From assembly GCA_036939755.1 (NCBI GenBank), contig JALLAZ010000093.1:1-24027 (forward strand): a stretch of DNA of 24,027 bases. The letters are read 5' to 3'. The first letter of the stretch is position 1; each line of letters opens with the position of its first letter. Below are positions 1 to 10,900 of this stretch, in pieces. The notes beneath the pieces were generated by a model. The model was given only the letters and a program-made list of their open reading frames with translations. It was not told where the DNA came from and searched no databases. The DNA is from Stephanodiscus triporus. Taxonomy: Eukaryota > Bacillariophyta > Thalassiosirophyceae > Thalassiosirales > Thalassiosiraceae. The position numbers were made by a program, and so were the translations under genes.

Positions 1-280
1 TAGCGTTTATTTGTGTATCTGTTCAAAAAAAACACCTTTTTGGCTCTTCCGGACCGAACACATACACAAAAGAACAGTCGCGAACAAAAAAAAGCTTCGC
101 ACTGCGATTTGTATATTTGCGTATCTGTGTATCGGCCTAAAGAAATCACAGCCTTACTGCCCTCTTCCATCCACCAAAACCATCAGTGAATTTTGACTGT
201 GTATTACTACAATAAAATTATCATTCAGCACTAATCATCATCATTATTATTGATCTTAATATGGATTGCAAAAGGGTGGT
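1..280. other. Intergenic / 3' flanking region, no supported gene
   Basis: This AT-rich stretch lies downstream of the minus-strand TIMELESS stop codon and probably contains its 3' UTR. An ATG-less 61-codon open frame at 11-196 (+) has no recognisable domain and looks like chance. A canonical AATAAA lies on the plus strand at 211-216. It could be the polyadenylation signal of a plus-strand gene ending left of the window, but that cannot be tested here. On the minus strand only AATAAT-like words are seen. I see no RNA gene or repeat array. Confidence 0.5.
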
Positions 281-3200
281 TTAATCGTCTTCGTCATCGT
301 CAAAGATGAAGCGCTTGTTCAATTTAGTAGGGACGGCCAATCCCAAAGAAAAGTCTTCGTCATCCGAATCCTCATCATCGATTCTTTCGAGAGATTTACG
401 AATGCGTTTATTTCCGCTCAATTTAGGGCTTTGCTCCGTTGATTCATCTTTTGCTGCTACTATCGCTTCGGTAGAAGAAATAACATCCTCTCTGCTTTCC
501 GCAGTACAGCCCTCGTTCTCTGATGGCATGGCTTCGTTCTGGTCGTCATTATATTGGAAGTCTATTGTGCAGTTCGCATCATCAACGGTCTTTTCATTGA
601 ACTCCACCTCACCCCCCTCCTCATCTCTACTAAACTGTTCCTCGTCATCGGGAATTGTGGAGGTCTCCAAATTGGATTTACGAGTCTTACGAGATTTTCG
701 ATGACGCTTTTTCTGCACAGTCGTAACATCCTCATCCATATTATCGTCATTAAACTCGACATCCTCTTCTTCGTCATCCTCATACGCAGGAGCCTTATTA
801 TTCTCCTTCTCAGGAGCAGCTTTGCCGAATCCATTTTTGATGGCTTCCTCTTCCTCCGCCTGTTCATACCTCCTTTGGTCTTCCAGCAAAAGGTCCCTCA
901 CAGCAATCATTCGTAGCTCCTCGTTTACGTACAAGTTAGTTGCCAGTTCACAGAATCGATGTGGAATTGGATGCTTGAACAATGCCTCCACGTACAATAT
1001 GGGATTGACTTCGGCCGCTCGTGCAAAACGATTCATGAATGACGATGCGAACATGAGCAATGCTGAGAAGTCCTCTTTATCACGAATGGCTGGATCATTG
1101 AGGACCCTGTCGAGGACGGTGAACAAACCAATGTTGTACAGCATGGGTTCCATGGTAGAATGCTTGGTGGCGAGTTCATTCTCACCCAAAGCATCATCAA
1201 ACTCTGCATCGTCATCTCTATTTCCTTTTCTAATGGAGAACTTGCTTAGACGGATAAAGTACGCGATGATGTGGCAATTAATATGGGCGGCGTTGACATC
1301 GTACTGCGATAGCAGCTGAGTGTACATGAAGGCGATTTGATTCGATACGAACTTCCTCATGAAGTAATGATCTTTGTCGAATTCAGATGCGGTCAGGTTC
1401 ATCTTTTCCACTGCATGCTTGGGTCGCTTGATACGTTCTTTGTCGGATGATAAAGATTGGACACATCGTTCTGCGTTGGAATCGAGCAACTTCCATGTGA
1501 TATGCAAACACTCCACAATGTCGCAGAGGTACTCTCGACTGTACACGCCGGGGCTCCATCGCGACAATAGCTTGGGGAGTCGGTCGAGCGGCTCCGTGGC
1601 ATAGAAGAGACGATCCATGAGACCCAGCGCCATCATACGTTCAGTCGAGTCCTTCGAATCATACATGATGTGGAGCGTGTGGATCATTTCGGTGTACAGA
1701 GCAACGGTTTGAGCCAGAGCGGCCAGCTTCTTGTGCTCAAAGAATTCGTCTGTTGAGTTGAGGACAAGGTTGAACATGAATACGTCCATGGTGAAGATGA
1801 GATTGTGCGTTGACGATTCATCACTGTTTGCATTTTCGTCCGCATCCTTGAGGCCCCCACCACCTACTTCTTCTTCGGATTTCTCTCCAATCTTCTCCGA
1901 CTCTTTCTTCTCAAATGCATTTTTCTTCAGCTGCTGCTCCTTCCCAACCCTCCACCATTGGTGGAAGAACCAAACGATACGAAAGAACATGGTCCGATCT
2001 CCATCCTCCAAGCGATTCGATTCTCGCCGGAATTCGTTCTTTAGACTCTTCATCACCGGGCCGTAGCAATCCCGCACAAACTTGGCGCAGAATGAGTTCA
2101 GGGCGAGCTTGGCGCGCCTTGCCGACGGGCCGACGACCTCGCGTGATGAAGTCGCGGACGCGCCCGAGTGCAGGGCCGACGATCTGCCGGAGCCGACGAA
2201 CACCTCGGCTTTCTTGTTTTTCCGCCGTGCGGGCTGGCCCGAGGCATTTCCCTTGGCGCCGCCGCCGGAAAAGTTGGTCATAGTCGACCTATTGGCAAGG
2301 TAGTCACTCGCCGATACATAACTCTGCTTCCCACCTGGTTTCGAAATGAGCAAAGTTCCACCGAAGTGGGAATGGCGGGACGAGGTGGAGAGTTGTAACC
2401 TCTGTCGCTCCGAAGCTAGGCGAGACTTGAGGGAGTCTCGGCCCGATGCGCAGGTCCTGGATGTGGTAGTTGTGCGAACGACTCTGGTTATGGCCTTCTT
2501 CTTGTCGACGATATTGATCGGGGCTGATAGCGATGGCGCGCTAGTCTCGCAGTCGTCCCAACGGGCAACATCCGACGGATCCTGTTTAGTTGTCGTGAGT
2601 TGTCAAATCCAGACGCGGACAAACGAGTTGAGGGCCAAGTTTAAGATGCCCCTAACATACCGTCCAAAAAAAATTTTTAAAGCTCCTACATACCTGCCCC
2701 TTCAACAGACAGCTCACAATCTCCATCAATAGCAAGTTATACCCACTATTTTCCCTCCTTTCCACCTCTTGTCCGACGCATACGAGCACGTCCAACACCA
2801 TCTCTTCCTGCAACACGACAAGTAGTTCGCGATGCAACTGACTCGCATATTGGGATTTTTCCGTCGAGCCGAAGGTGTTGAGTGGGGAAATGCAAAGGAG
2901 GTTTCGTATCAGGTGCAGTACCAATTCTATGGTCAAGTGATCCGACGATGTGCGCGACGAACCGGTCTTGGAGAGGGGTTCGGCCAGGAGTGAGGTGAAG
3001 ATAGACAGCAATCCCGTGCCACCGCCACCGCTACCACCGCCATTGGACGCATTCTTCTTCTCTTGCCCCTCTCCCATCCGTCCCCGATTATTCTTAAAAG
3101 CATAATGATGACTCGGATGCTTGACGAATAGTTGCTTGTACTCCATCAATAGATCGGATTGCTCGATGGCATTTTCTCGGAGGAGGATTTGCTCTTGGAT

Positions 3201-4110
3201 GACTCTGTCATGGTTCGTCGTTCGTCGTGGTGCACGGAATCCGTCAAAAGTGGCGCGGTAAAAATTGATGATGAGAGCGCATGGTGTGTGACCTGAAATG
3301 GAAATGATCGCGGCCATGCACCGTGCCACAATATATCATTCATAACCTCCCCCCCCCCCCAAGTCTTACTCCCGTCCAATCTGTCCACCACGCATCCCCC
3401 CATTCGCCCGTCCTCAAGAAAACTCACCTCTCCTCGACTTTCCCGCTCCTGACGTCGACAGTCATCCGTCCCGCGTTCTTGGCCGCCTCGCTCAGTGGCT
3501 TGGTGAGTATGACGAGTATCTTGCAAACCGTGAGGACCATGGCCGCGTCGTACCTGCACCCGATCACTAGCGGGAGCAGCTTCTGACTCACGACCTTCCA
3601 CTGTCCGAGCTTGAGGCTCACGGGACGATAAGTCTCGTGATCTCGACGGAGTGCTCGCTGCAGGTCCTGGAGCCAGTTCAGGCAATCGGTGACCGGGACG
3701 AATTCCTCCCGGGCGGCGCCGGTGATCGGGTCGCTCCTCACGGTGGTCGACCCGATGACGCTGCACACCAGCAGGAGCTCGTCGAGCACTCGACCGTCGA
3801 CGACCATGTCAGGATTGCCGCGGGCATTGTTGCTGTTGGAAAAAGAGCCACCACCGCCGCCGCCGGCGGACTTTTTGGATTTCGACCTGTTCCCGGGCGC
3901 GCCGCCGCCCGGCGGCGGAGGCGGCGTCACTTGCTTGGCCCCTTCCAAGGTGGAAGATGAAGAGGCATGATTATTGTCGCTGTGGTTGTAGTTCGCCGCT
4001 GGCGGCGAGGCAACGCTCGTGGGAGATCGTCGCAGTTCTTGCCGTCCCATCGGTGCTCTTGACGACATGGGTTGAATTGCTGCTATGGAAAGTTGACGTG
4101 AGGATGTCAT
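281..4110 (-). CDS. TIMELESS: TIMELESS/Tof1/Swi1-type replication fork protection protein (3 exons)
   Basis: Exons (minus strand): 4110-3428, 3204-2694, 2581-281, giving 3495 nt and 1164 aa. Phases agree across introns of 223 nt (donor GTGAGT) and 112 nt (donor GTATGT). Seen: a low-complexity Pro/Gly/Ser N-terminus (residues 1-105). Next comes the TIMELESS N-terminal helical repeat domain from about residue 107 (LDELLLVCSVIG, DCLNWLQDLQRALRRD, KWNVVS-like GQWKVVSQKLLPL). The family hallmark RHSHFGG is at 467-473. A second helical block follows (about 555-950, including FMYTQLLSQYDVNAAHINCH). The acidic, disordered C-tail (about 970-1164) has a basic KKRHRKSRKTRK patch and ends in FDDDEDD. Known for the family: with Tipin/Csm3 it travels with the replisome, slows uncoupled helicase and supports checkpoint signalling. 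The ATG at 4110 has A at -3. An in-frame ATG at 4164 has T at -3 and would add 18 residues. Family identity is firm; the acceptor of intron 1 is the weakest point. Confidence 0.9.
2582..2693 (-). other. TIMELESS intron 2 (112 nt)
   Basis: The donor CAG|GTATGT follows a Gln codon, and the acceptor AACTAAACAG precedes GATCCG; both are phase 0. Joining them gives the protein LKGQ-DPSDVARWD, the exact place where TIMELESS proteins have a D/N-P motif after the helical repeats. The 76 codons upstream of the first in-frame TTG at 2353 are therefore coding, and the exon reaches 2581. Confidence 0.88.
3205..3427 (-). other. TIMELESS intron 1 (223 nt), containing a 12-bp C/G homopolymer
   Basis: The donor is GAGAG|GTGAGT at 3428/3427, leaving two bases of a codon. 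The only frame-preserving acceptor I find is CATGACAG|A at 3205/3204, giving VEE-R-VIQEQILL. A much stronger-looking acceptor (CATTTCCATTTCAG, ending at 3293) would leave the wrong phase and lead to a TGA within about 50 nt. A run of 12 C (plus strand) sits at 3349-3360 in the intron. Confidence 0.65.
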
Positions 4111-4401
4111 TGTGTTCTTTTGGTGTGCGGCGCGTGGGCAACTGTCGAACTGTATGATATGCATGAATCGTAAGTAAATCGCAAGTACGATACCTCTAGG
4201 TAGAGACGATATGGTACTTCAACATCATACACACATTCATTCTCCTCACCAAAATGGCGCGTGTTTAGGGGGGTTCTCCCGCCCCCCAAATCAATTTATC
4301 GATGTACGATAGTACTCTACGATATGATACATACGATATCTTCTAGAGTACACTCTAGACTCTAACTCTCTATCGCTATCTATCTACTCCTAGGAGTAAC
4401 A
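4111..4401. promoter_or_regulatory. Divergent promoter / 5' UTR region between TIMELESS and VPS13
   Basis: These 291 nt separate two ATGs that read away from each other, so both promoters and both 5' UTRs must lie here or overlap the genes. Seen: five ACGATA words on the plus strand (4187-4192, 4206-4211, 4306-4311, 4319-4324, 4333-4338). There are inverted repeats TACCT-CT-AGGTA (4191-4202) and TCTAGAGT-AC-ACTCTAGA (4342-4359). A perfect 14-bp palindrome TACTCCTAGGAGTA (4385-4398) ends 3 nt before the VPS13 ATG. No convincing TATA box was seen. Regulatory use of these elements is inferred from position only. Confidence 0.6.
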
Positions 4402-4935
4402 ATGGCAAGCTCTTACAATCCATCGAAGCGGCTGTCCGAATATGCAGCCGCATTATTGTCCCCCTACATCAGACTGGAGAACGAAGGCGGGCAGCGGCGA
4501 GATCCCAATGATCAATCTCCGGCGCCATCCCTTTCGGTTGGATTGTGGTCGGGGAATGTGGAATTGAAAAACGTCGAGATTCGTCCAGAGGCAATCGAGC
4601 AGTTTCTCAACAGCCGCGGTGATGATGATGGTAATAATGGTGGTGACCCTAGGTCGGAGGCTGGCACAACGCAAATCAAATGGAAACTTCGTCGGGGACG
4701 GGTCAATTCTGTTAAAATCCAAATACCCTGGAAATCTCTTTTGGTCGGATCTGCCTACTTCTCTACCAAAGGAGGCAGTAATCCAGGGGGAGATAACGAC
4801 AAGGCTCAGCTCGGAATGCAAGGGGATGGAGATGACGATGAATCGGCCTACGCGTCACTACGCACCACAATTCATATCGAGGGAGTGACATTGCTGTTGG
4901 GATATGACATCATCTACCACGACCCTCTGCTCAAC
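4402..4935 (+). other. Chorein_N domain of VPS13
   Basis: Residues 1-175 carry the N-terminal chorein signature: LLSPYIRL, then LSVGLWSGNVELKNVEIRPEA, then RGRVNSVKIQIPWKSL, then HIEGVTLLLGYD. This pattern (Leu-rich start, W-x-G-x-V-x-L-x-N, IPWK) is diagnostic of VPS13/ATG2. In the family this end caps the lipid groove and docks at the donor membrane, usually the ER. Gly/Asp/Asn-rich loops have been inserted between the beta strands (around 4610-4670 and 4770-4850). A further groove element, SLLWRVFDSLSLSMVHVRLS, lies near 5327-5390, followed by a disordered Gln/Lys/Asp-rich insertion (about 5410-5690). Confidence 0.92.
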
Positions 4936-7900
4936 GCCCTTCATCATCAGCATCAGAAAAATGAATCGTGTTTTCCTTCTTCGGAGGGCGACGTGCAATT
5001 GTCAGACAAGGATCAGCTGCGGGCGAAAATACGGCAAGAGAAGAATCGCATCTTACAAACAGCCGAACGAAGGTTAATGGCGGGTTTGGATCCGTTCCCC
5101 CCCTCCTTAATGGAGGAGTTGAATTCCATCGTGAGATCGTCGATTCAGTCCAGGAGTCCGCTCTCGTCCTCAATCAAGAAGTCAATTCCAATACTGCAGC
5201 CATTCCACCCAACAAAAAATGAAGATAGCGCCAGCTTTCACACATCCCATACACCAGACACAACATCTTCCACAACCATCAACTCATATCTTGCCAAAAT
5301 GGAAAACTACCTATCTTCTACTATACAGTCCCTCCTTTGGCGCGTCTTCGACTCTCTTTCGCTCTCTATGGTGCACGTTAGGCTTTCCGTCGTGGGGCAT
5401 AGCCATTACGACAAAGATCACGCGGCACTCCTAAGGGGAAAGTCTCCGGAGGAGAAACAACACCAGCAACAAGAGCAAAATAGTAGAACTACGAAGATGA
5501 GTGACAGTAAACGAGATTTTCAACACCGTGGACATCGAACCGACGACCAACAACCACTCTGTCGACTTCGCCATAACACATCCAGGAGAAAAATCGGTGC
5601 AGAGGAGGATAACGAATACAGCAAGAAAAGTAATGTCGACCACAGTCGCAATTCGGACTATGGGGGGAATGTCGTCGCCGAAGACCCATCAATATGGTCG
5701 CGTGAAGGCCTGGTAGAAGTGGGGGTCACTTTGGATCGTTTGGACGTTAGACCCGGACCATTGCCTTCTCTTGGTAATGATGATGCTCAGTCGGACTCTG
5801 TCGCCATGAAGCAGATACGGTTCCGGGGAGCGGGTGTTTTTTTACGAAGGATATTTGGAGATGGAGGTGCACGGTACGATTGTGTCGCAGAAGTAGACGC
5901 GGAGGGGCGCACGGGTCGATATCGAGACTGGGAAGATACGAACGACGAAGATTTTGTACTTACGCCGATGACTATAAGTGCATCTTGCAAAGTATACCGC
6001 AATATATCTGGATCACTCGAAGTAGGGTTGGTCGCATCACCATCACCTCAGAAGGAAGAGGAATCATCGCCAGTCGACCATATTGATACAAGTAGTACTG
6101 GAACAACTATTGACTCGAAAGGAACAGTGAGTACGACGAGGCGAAGGGGCAAGCGTGACAAAAGGCAGAGAACCACAGCGGCAGATCCGTCGCTGTCGAC
6201 TCAGCCTTTACCGTTGGTTCTTGATTCTGACGTAAGAGATCAGTCGCAATCCTTAAAGCGACCCGGTCACAGCGTCATTTCAAGTACCACGCCCTCTACT
6301 CAAACCATGAGCAATCTTGGCTATACGCAAAAGATAAATGACATCTTTAACGAGGATCTGTTTTTGGCGCACCATCGACTCGAAGTGAGCTTGGAATTGG
6401 GTCACGTCCGAAGCACTCTCTCACCACGTCAGATTTTTCTGATTCACTCCCTCTCTTCTTCCATGATGCGAATAAAACGCGGTCGACCACAAACTACCAT
6501 ACGCGATGCATGGGCGTATGATAGAAAATTGATTGAGCGTATGGCCGAAAAGGGGCAGTCCATGATGGCATGGGAGGATCGCATTTATCGAGAACTGCCG
6601 TCGATGCGATCGCGTTTTTCACGCCATTCCATGAGAACTCTGCCAGGAGTGACATCTTCTTGGTGGAAGTACGCGTATTTTAATGTTGTCAATGAAATCC
6701 GACAACGAAGAAGATTGCTTGGTCGATATAGCGGTGACAGTACAAGCACCGCGTGGAGTAAACCGAGGAGCACCATGTCGCGGCTGAGCTTTGATTCCCA
6801 GAGCCGGATTCGTAGAGAATACATTTCTCTATACATGTCAGCGTATCGTCCTTTCGGGCCCGCAGACAAGACAGCAGCTTCAGACACAAGCTTCCGCTTG
6901 GCTAAGATGGAAGATGAGTTGTCTGTTGAGAGACTTCTCTTGCTGAAAAACATTGCGCGTGCAGCCTCCGTTCGCCACGCACAAACGCAGGATGACTCAT
7001 CGCCTGCTGAAAATTATTACATTTTTTTTACAAATTCCCAATCGACAGACGCAACGTGCTGGTCCGTAAAAAAGTGCCGAAACATTAATGCAGTGGAGAA
7101 TGGTACTTCACTGCCACATAAACTTGATGACTGCGGTGTGCATCCTCCAATATCTCTTGCTCCTTTTCCTGAGGTAGACGTTCTGTCTGCCTCTGAGAAG
7201 CACAATATAGTGGGTCATGCGATGCATGAAAGCACTGTCACAAGACAATCGTTAGTAAGAGAAAAAAATCCAAGTAATTCGCTGTCTTTCTCTGCAAAGC
7301 TGGCCATCTCGGGGTTTTCCCTTGCATTATGCGATTTCTTGGACGAGAAGACAACCACAATCGGAGCGCATCATGGCGTTGTTGACCATTATTATCATTC
7401 CTATCTAGCGGATGATGTTTCTACATTGACAGGATTTTCCGATGATGAATCAAAAACAACAAAAAACACGAGTATTAGGGATTCTTTTGATCCTTTAACT
7501 CAATTCTGGTCCACTACAAGACACGGCTTCAATTGCGAGCCGTTAATGTTACTGCACATGGCAAGCATAGTAATTTCAGCGCGATGCCAAAAAATTGACG
7601 CTTTTCAACCACCACGACCGAACATAGAGTTTTCTGTGGGTGGAATCTCTCTTCAGATGGGATACGTCTCTCCACAGCAGAATTTATTATGCTTGGGCCA
7701 TATTCCTTGTGGGGAGCAACCGGCTTTGACATTACCTCTTCGAGGCAATGAATCTGATCATTCAATTGGAATTTCAGGTTGTAGTTCGAGTTTGACTAAT
7801 TCAATCGTCGTAGGTCCGACAGAAGTTATCGTTGATTGGGGCTGGGTTGAAAAATTACTGGCGTTTGTCTCGACAAACAAGGATATTAGACCAGTCGGGG

Positions 7901-10900
7901 CAACAATGGCACTAGATTATGAAGATCTCTTTGAAAGATCCTGTTCAACTCCTGATAAGAAGCGCATAGGAAGTCATGCTCCTGCCAGCCTGGAATTCCA
8001 TGCGCTGTCTCTGACCATTCCACTGCATAATGTGGTCACCGATGACAGAAGCGAACAACAATACCTAATTGCAGCAGCAAATCATTTCCATGTCAAGACT
8101 GTCAATCTTTACGATAGCGTCTCTAGCAATGAATCCAGCGTTTATTCCCTCTCTAACCAAGATTTGGTGAGAGTCTCTGTTTCTAGAGTTTTGCGGCAGT
8201 GCTTCTTCCACTAACATCATTCGCCCCTACTTACAGCTCTTCCTTCTGGATGGATTAGACACTGTGATAGCGACGCAAAAAAAGGAGTGCGTTGAAAAAC
8301 CCAGAACTAGCATTCGTCTGTTGCATTTCCCCATAAATATTCAGATACAATATTCTTCTGGCGCAGGAATGTGTTCATTAGAACAGCCAAATCACCAATA
8401 TTATGATGTGACTTTGCCAGCCATACATCTCCTAGTGTCCGAATATAGAGTGCGTGCGATGTTGAATCTGATGGACACCGTTAGGGGGGCACTATCGAAC
8501 GTTACTGTCGTGGCTCCCGATACTCCTGAAGCAACCCTGCGACCAACAATACCAGCTATGGCTGATTACGTCTTAGCGAAATTGAGGGTTTCGATTCAAT
8601 CACTTGGCATCCACGTTATTCCTGATAAATACGAAGGATCTGCTGATGATTATTCTGTTCGATACCAGTTTGAAGATGCCATAGCGTCGTTTGCGTCTCA
8701 TTTATCTTGTCTGGATTTCGACCACCCCAGCCAGGTTGCAGTTGATTGTATATCAAAGGTATTTATGGATCGATGCTGTGCATTGGGAATCTCACAGAAA
8801 GAGGCAAAAAAATGCATGGAGGCCGCCAGAGCGAACTTCAAGAGTGAAATTAGAGCATCAATATTTTCTTCTCCAAGCCACGACGATGCAAAGGAAAGAG
8901 GTCGTGGGCATGGCGCTGTGAACCACAGTAGAAAAATCAACAGGCATCTTACTGATGCGCCCCTAGCTTTGTCTGACGCATTGGATCAAGTTGTCAAAAA
9001 TTCAACGAGAACGACAATAGCAGAATTTGGCGATGATTTGCCGGCCGAGTCAAAACTTAATCTCGAACTTGTTGCCGAATCGTTGGTGGTATCAAGGTCA
9101 TTTATCTACGGTGGGAACACATCTCAGATCACTGTTGAATCACTCAAGGTTAGAAATCGGCAAGTAAATCTTTTGAAAATTCTTCATAGTAGTGATACTC
9201 AATCAAGCCAGTCAACTTCAGTCCCCGATGAAAATGATGCAGCGCTGGCAATTACTTTACAAAACCGCAGCTTAGTCAATCGCGGCTGTTGTCAAGACAT
9301 ATATTTTGAGGCAGGTAGAATAGAGTCCCTCTTTAGCCCGGATGCATACCTGGAGGCCGCAGAAGATTGTGGAATTCTCTTCGGCGCTGTTTCAGGCGCT
9401 CAGACTGCCCATCATCCCAAGAGACCCGTCAAAGATATGATTGTTAACGGCAGCGTTTCTTCCCTCTCTCTTGTGCTCACCGACAAACTCCTTCCATTCA
9501 TTCAATGCCAATTTCAAGATGTGAGCTTTAAAAAGTCTGTCATAGGAAGTCAGACTACAACGCTGACTTCATTACACGCCGGCGCAGTCTCCATTGACTG
9601 CGTGAGCCATTCATCATATCCAAACATAATTTCCACATATGCGTCGAAGAATGAATGTTCTGCGTTTTCCATTCAGTTGACCACACAACTCATCCCAGCA
9701 TCGGGTCCTAATGAATTTTTCATCAAAGTAAATGGAGTTAGAATTGTGCTGCTTCGTCAAATTCTCAATGAGATTTTTCAGTACATTTCATCTCCAAATT
9801 ATGGCATCGGACTTGTCTTATATCGTAACGAAACAGAGAGTGGGGTTTCGAGCCAAGCCTCTCAGGCTTCTCCCGATCTTGTATTAACAATCCGCAATTC
9901 CTCTATTGTGCTCCCTCGAGACAGTATTAGTGTCGATATGGTAGGATTAGAGGTGAAGGAGATTACCATAACCCGAGAGCAAGTTGCCAAAACATGGTCT
10001 ATAGATAAGTATTCCTTTTCAAATGATGTTGTCTTACAATCACCAGGCAAAGTCGGAAGAACAGTTGCTTCCACTTCTTCTTCGGATATTTTTTTTGATT
10101 GCATCGATGACCAGAATTTCACGCCACTACAGGCACGAATACAAAGATATGTCGTACATACAATTGATGCTCATGTCTTCACAGCTCTTAATCCTTGTCA
10201 TGTTTCGTCGCGAGAGATTCACATGCCGGCCTTTAATGCAAATGTGAGCAGTACTGGGCGAGCAGTGCACGGCAAGTGTCCGTTCACAGTTGTTGGCAAC
10301 GTCAGTCAATCTTTACGCGAGGATCTAATTTCGAGAGTGTGGGAAAAAGTACACGAGAGACCGGTTAATCTGAGAATCACGGTGGACCATGCGCCAAATC
10401 TTCGGTTATTGGTGGAGGATATTGATGATGGTAACTCTCAGGGAGCTAATTTTGCAATGCGAATGTCACAATTCTATTTGGTTATGTCTATTTGGTTCTC
10501 AAACATGAAAGAACTCCCCATACTTTTCCCCTACGATGGCGACTTTGTGGAGAAAGCTTCAATTGTCCCTGATACTCCAACGGTTTGGCCAGAGTACGGG
10601 ACCATCGAATTTGTAAATAGGCTAAAACAAAGCGGTAGTGCTCAAAAGGGCGCATCATTTGAGATGGCACTATGCTTCAAGAACTTGACATGGCGATGTT
10701 TCTATGACCAACCTGATTATTTTGCAATTGTTCCACCAAGTATGTCTTCGATGCAATCAATGGGAATCGAATCAGAAGGGGTGCATGGCAGCAGCTTTGT
10801 TTCTATAGCATTTAAGAATGTTATTTGTAGCATAAATAACGACGAAGAAAACCTCCAGCGCATTGGAGTTGGTGCTGTATCCATGCAAATACACGATGGG

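Noticed and set aside
11..196. 61-codon plus-strand open frame near the window start
   Set aside because: It begins with a non-ATG codon, has no domain, and sits in AT-rich flanking DNA.
2351..2353. TTG at 2353 as a start of a separate 690-aa gene
   Set aside because: The frame is open upstream to a splice acceptor at 2582, and the added residues contain the TIMELESS hallmark RHSHFGG.
306..2732. Several plus-strand open frames of 70-165 codons opposite TIMELESS exon 3
   Set aside because: They are antisense shadows of a well-supported coding exon, rich in Ser/Leu as expected from reversed acidic and basic codons.
3349..3360. C12 run as a scaffold gap or assembly artefact
   Set aside because: Sequence on both sides is continuous with one intron, and a similar run occurs in another intron; ordinary homopolymer is the simpler reading.
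3146..3766. 206-codon minus-strand frame overlapping TIMELESS exon 1 and intron 1
   Set aside because: It is Arg/His/Asp-rich in an off frame of the GC-rich exon 1; the TIMELESS frame explains the region.
3637..3970. Plus-strand frames opposite TIMELESS exon 1
   Set aside because: Composition is Pro/Arg/Ala-rich, arising from the reverse of a Gly/Ser/Pro low-complexity stretch; no domain.
4251..4287. Possible E2F-like sites (AAAATGGCGCG, CTCCCGCC) near TIMELESS
   Set aside because: Each has at least one mismatch to TTTSSCGC, and the region is locally C/G-rich, so the match is not convincing.
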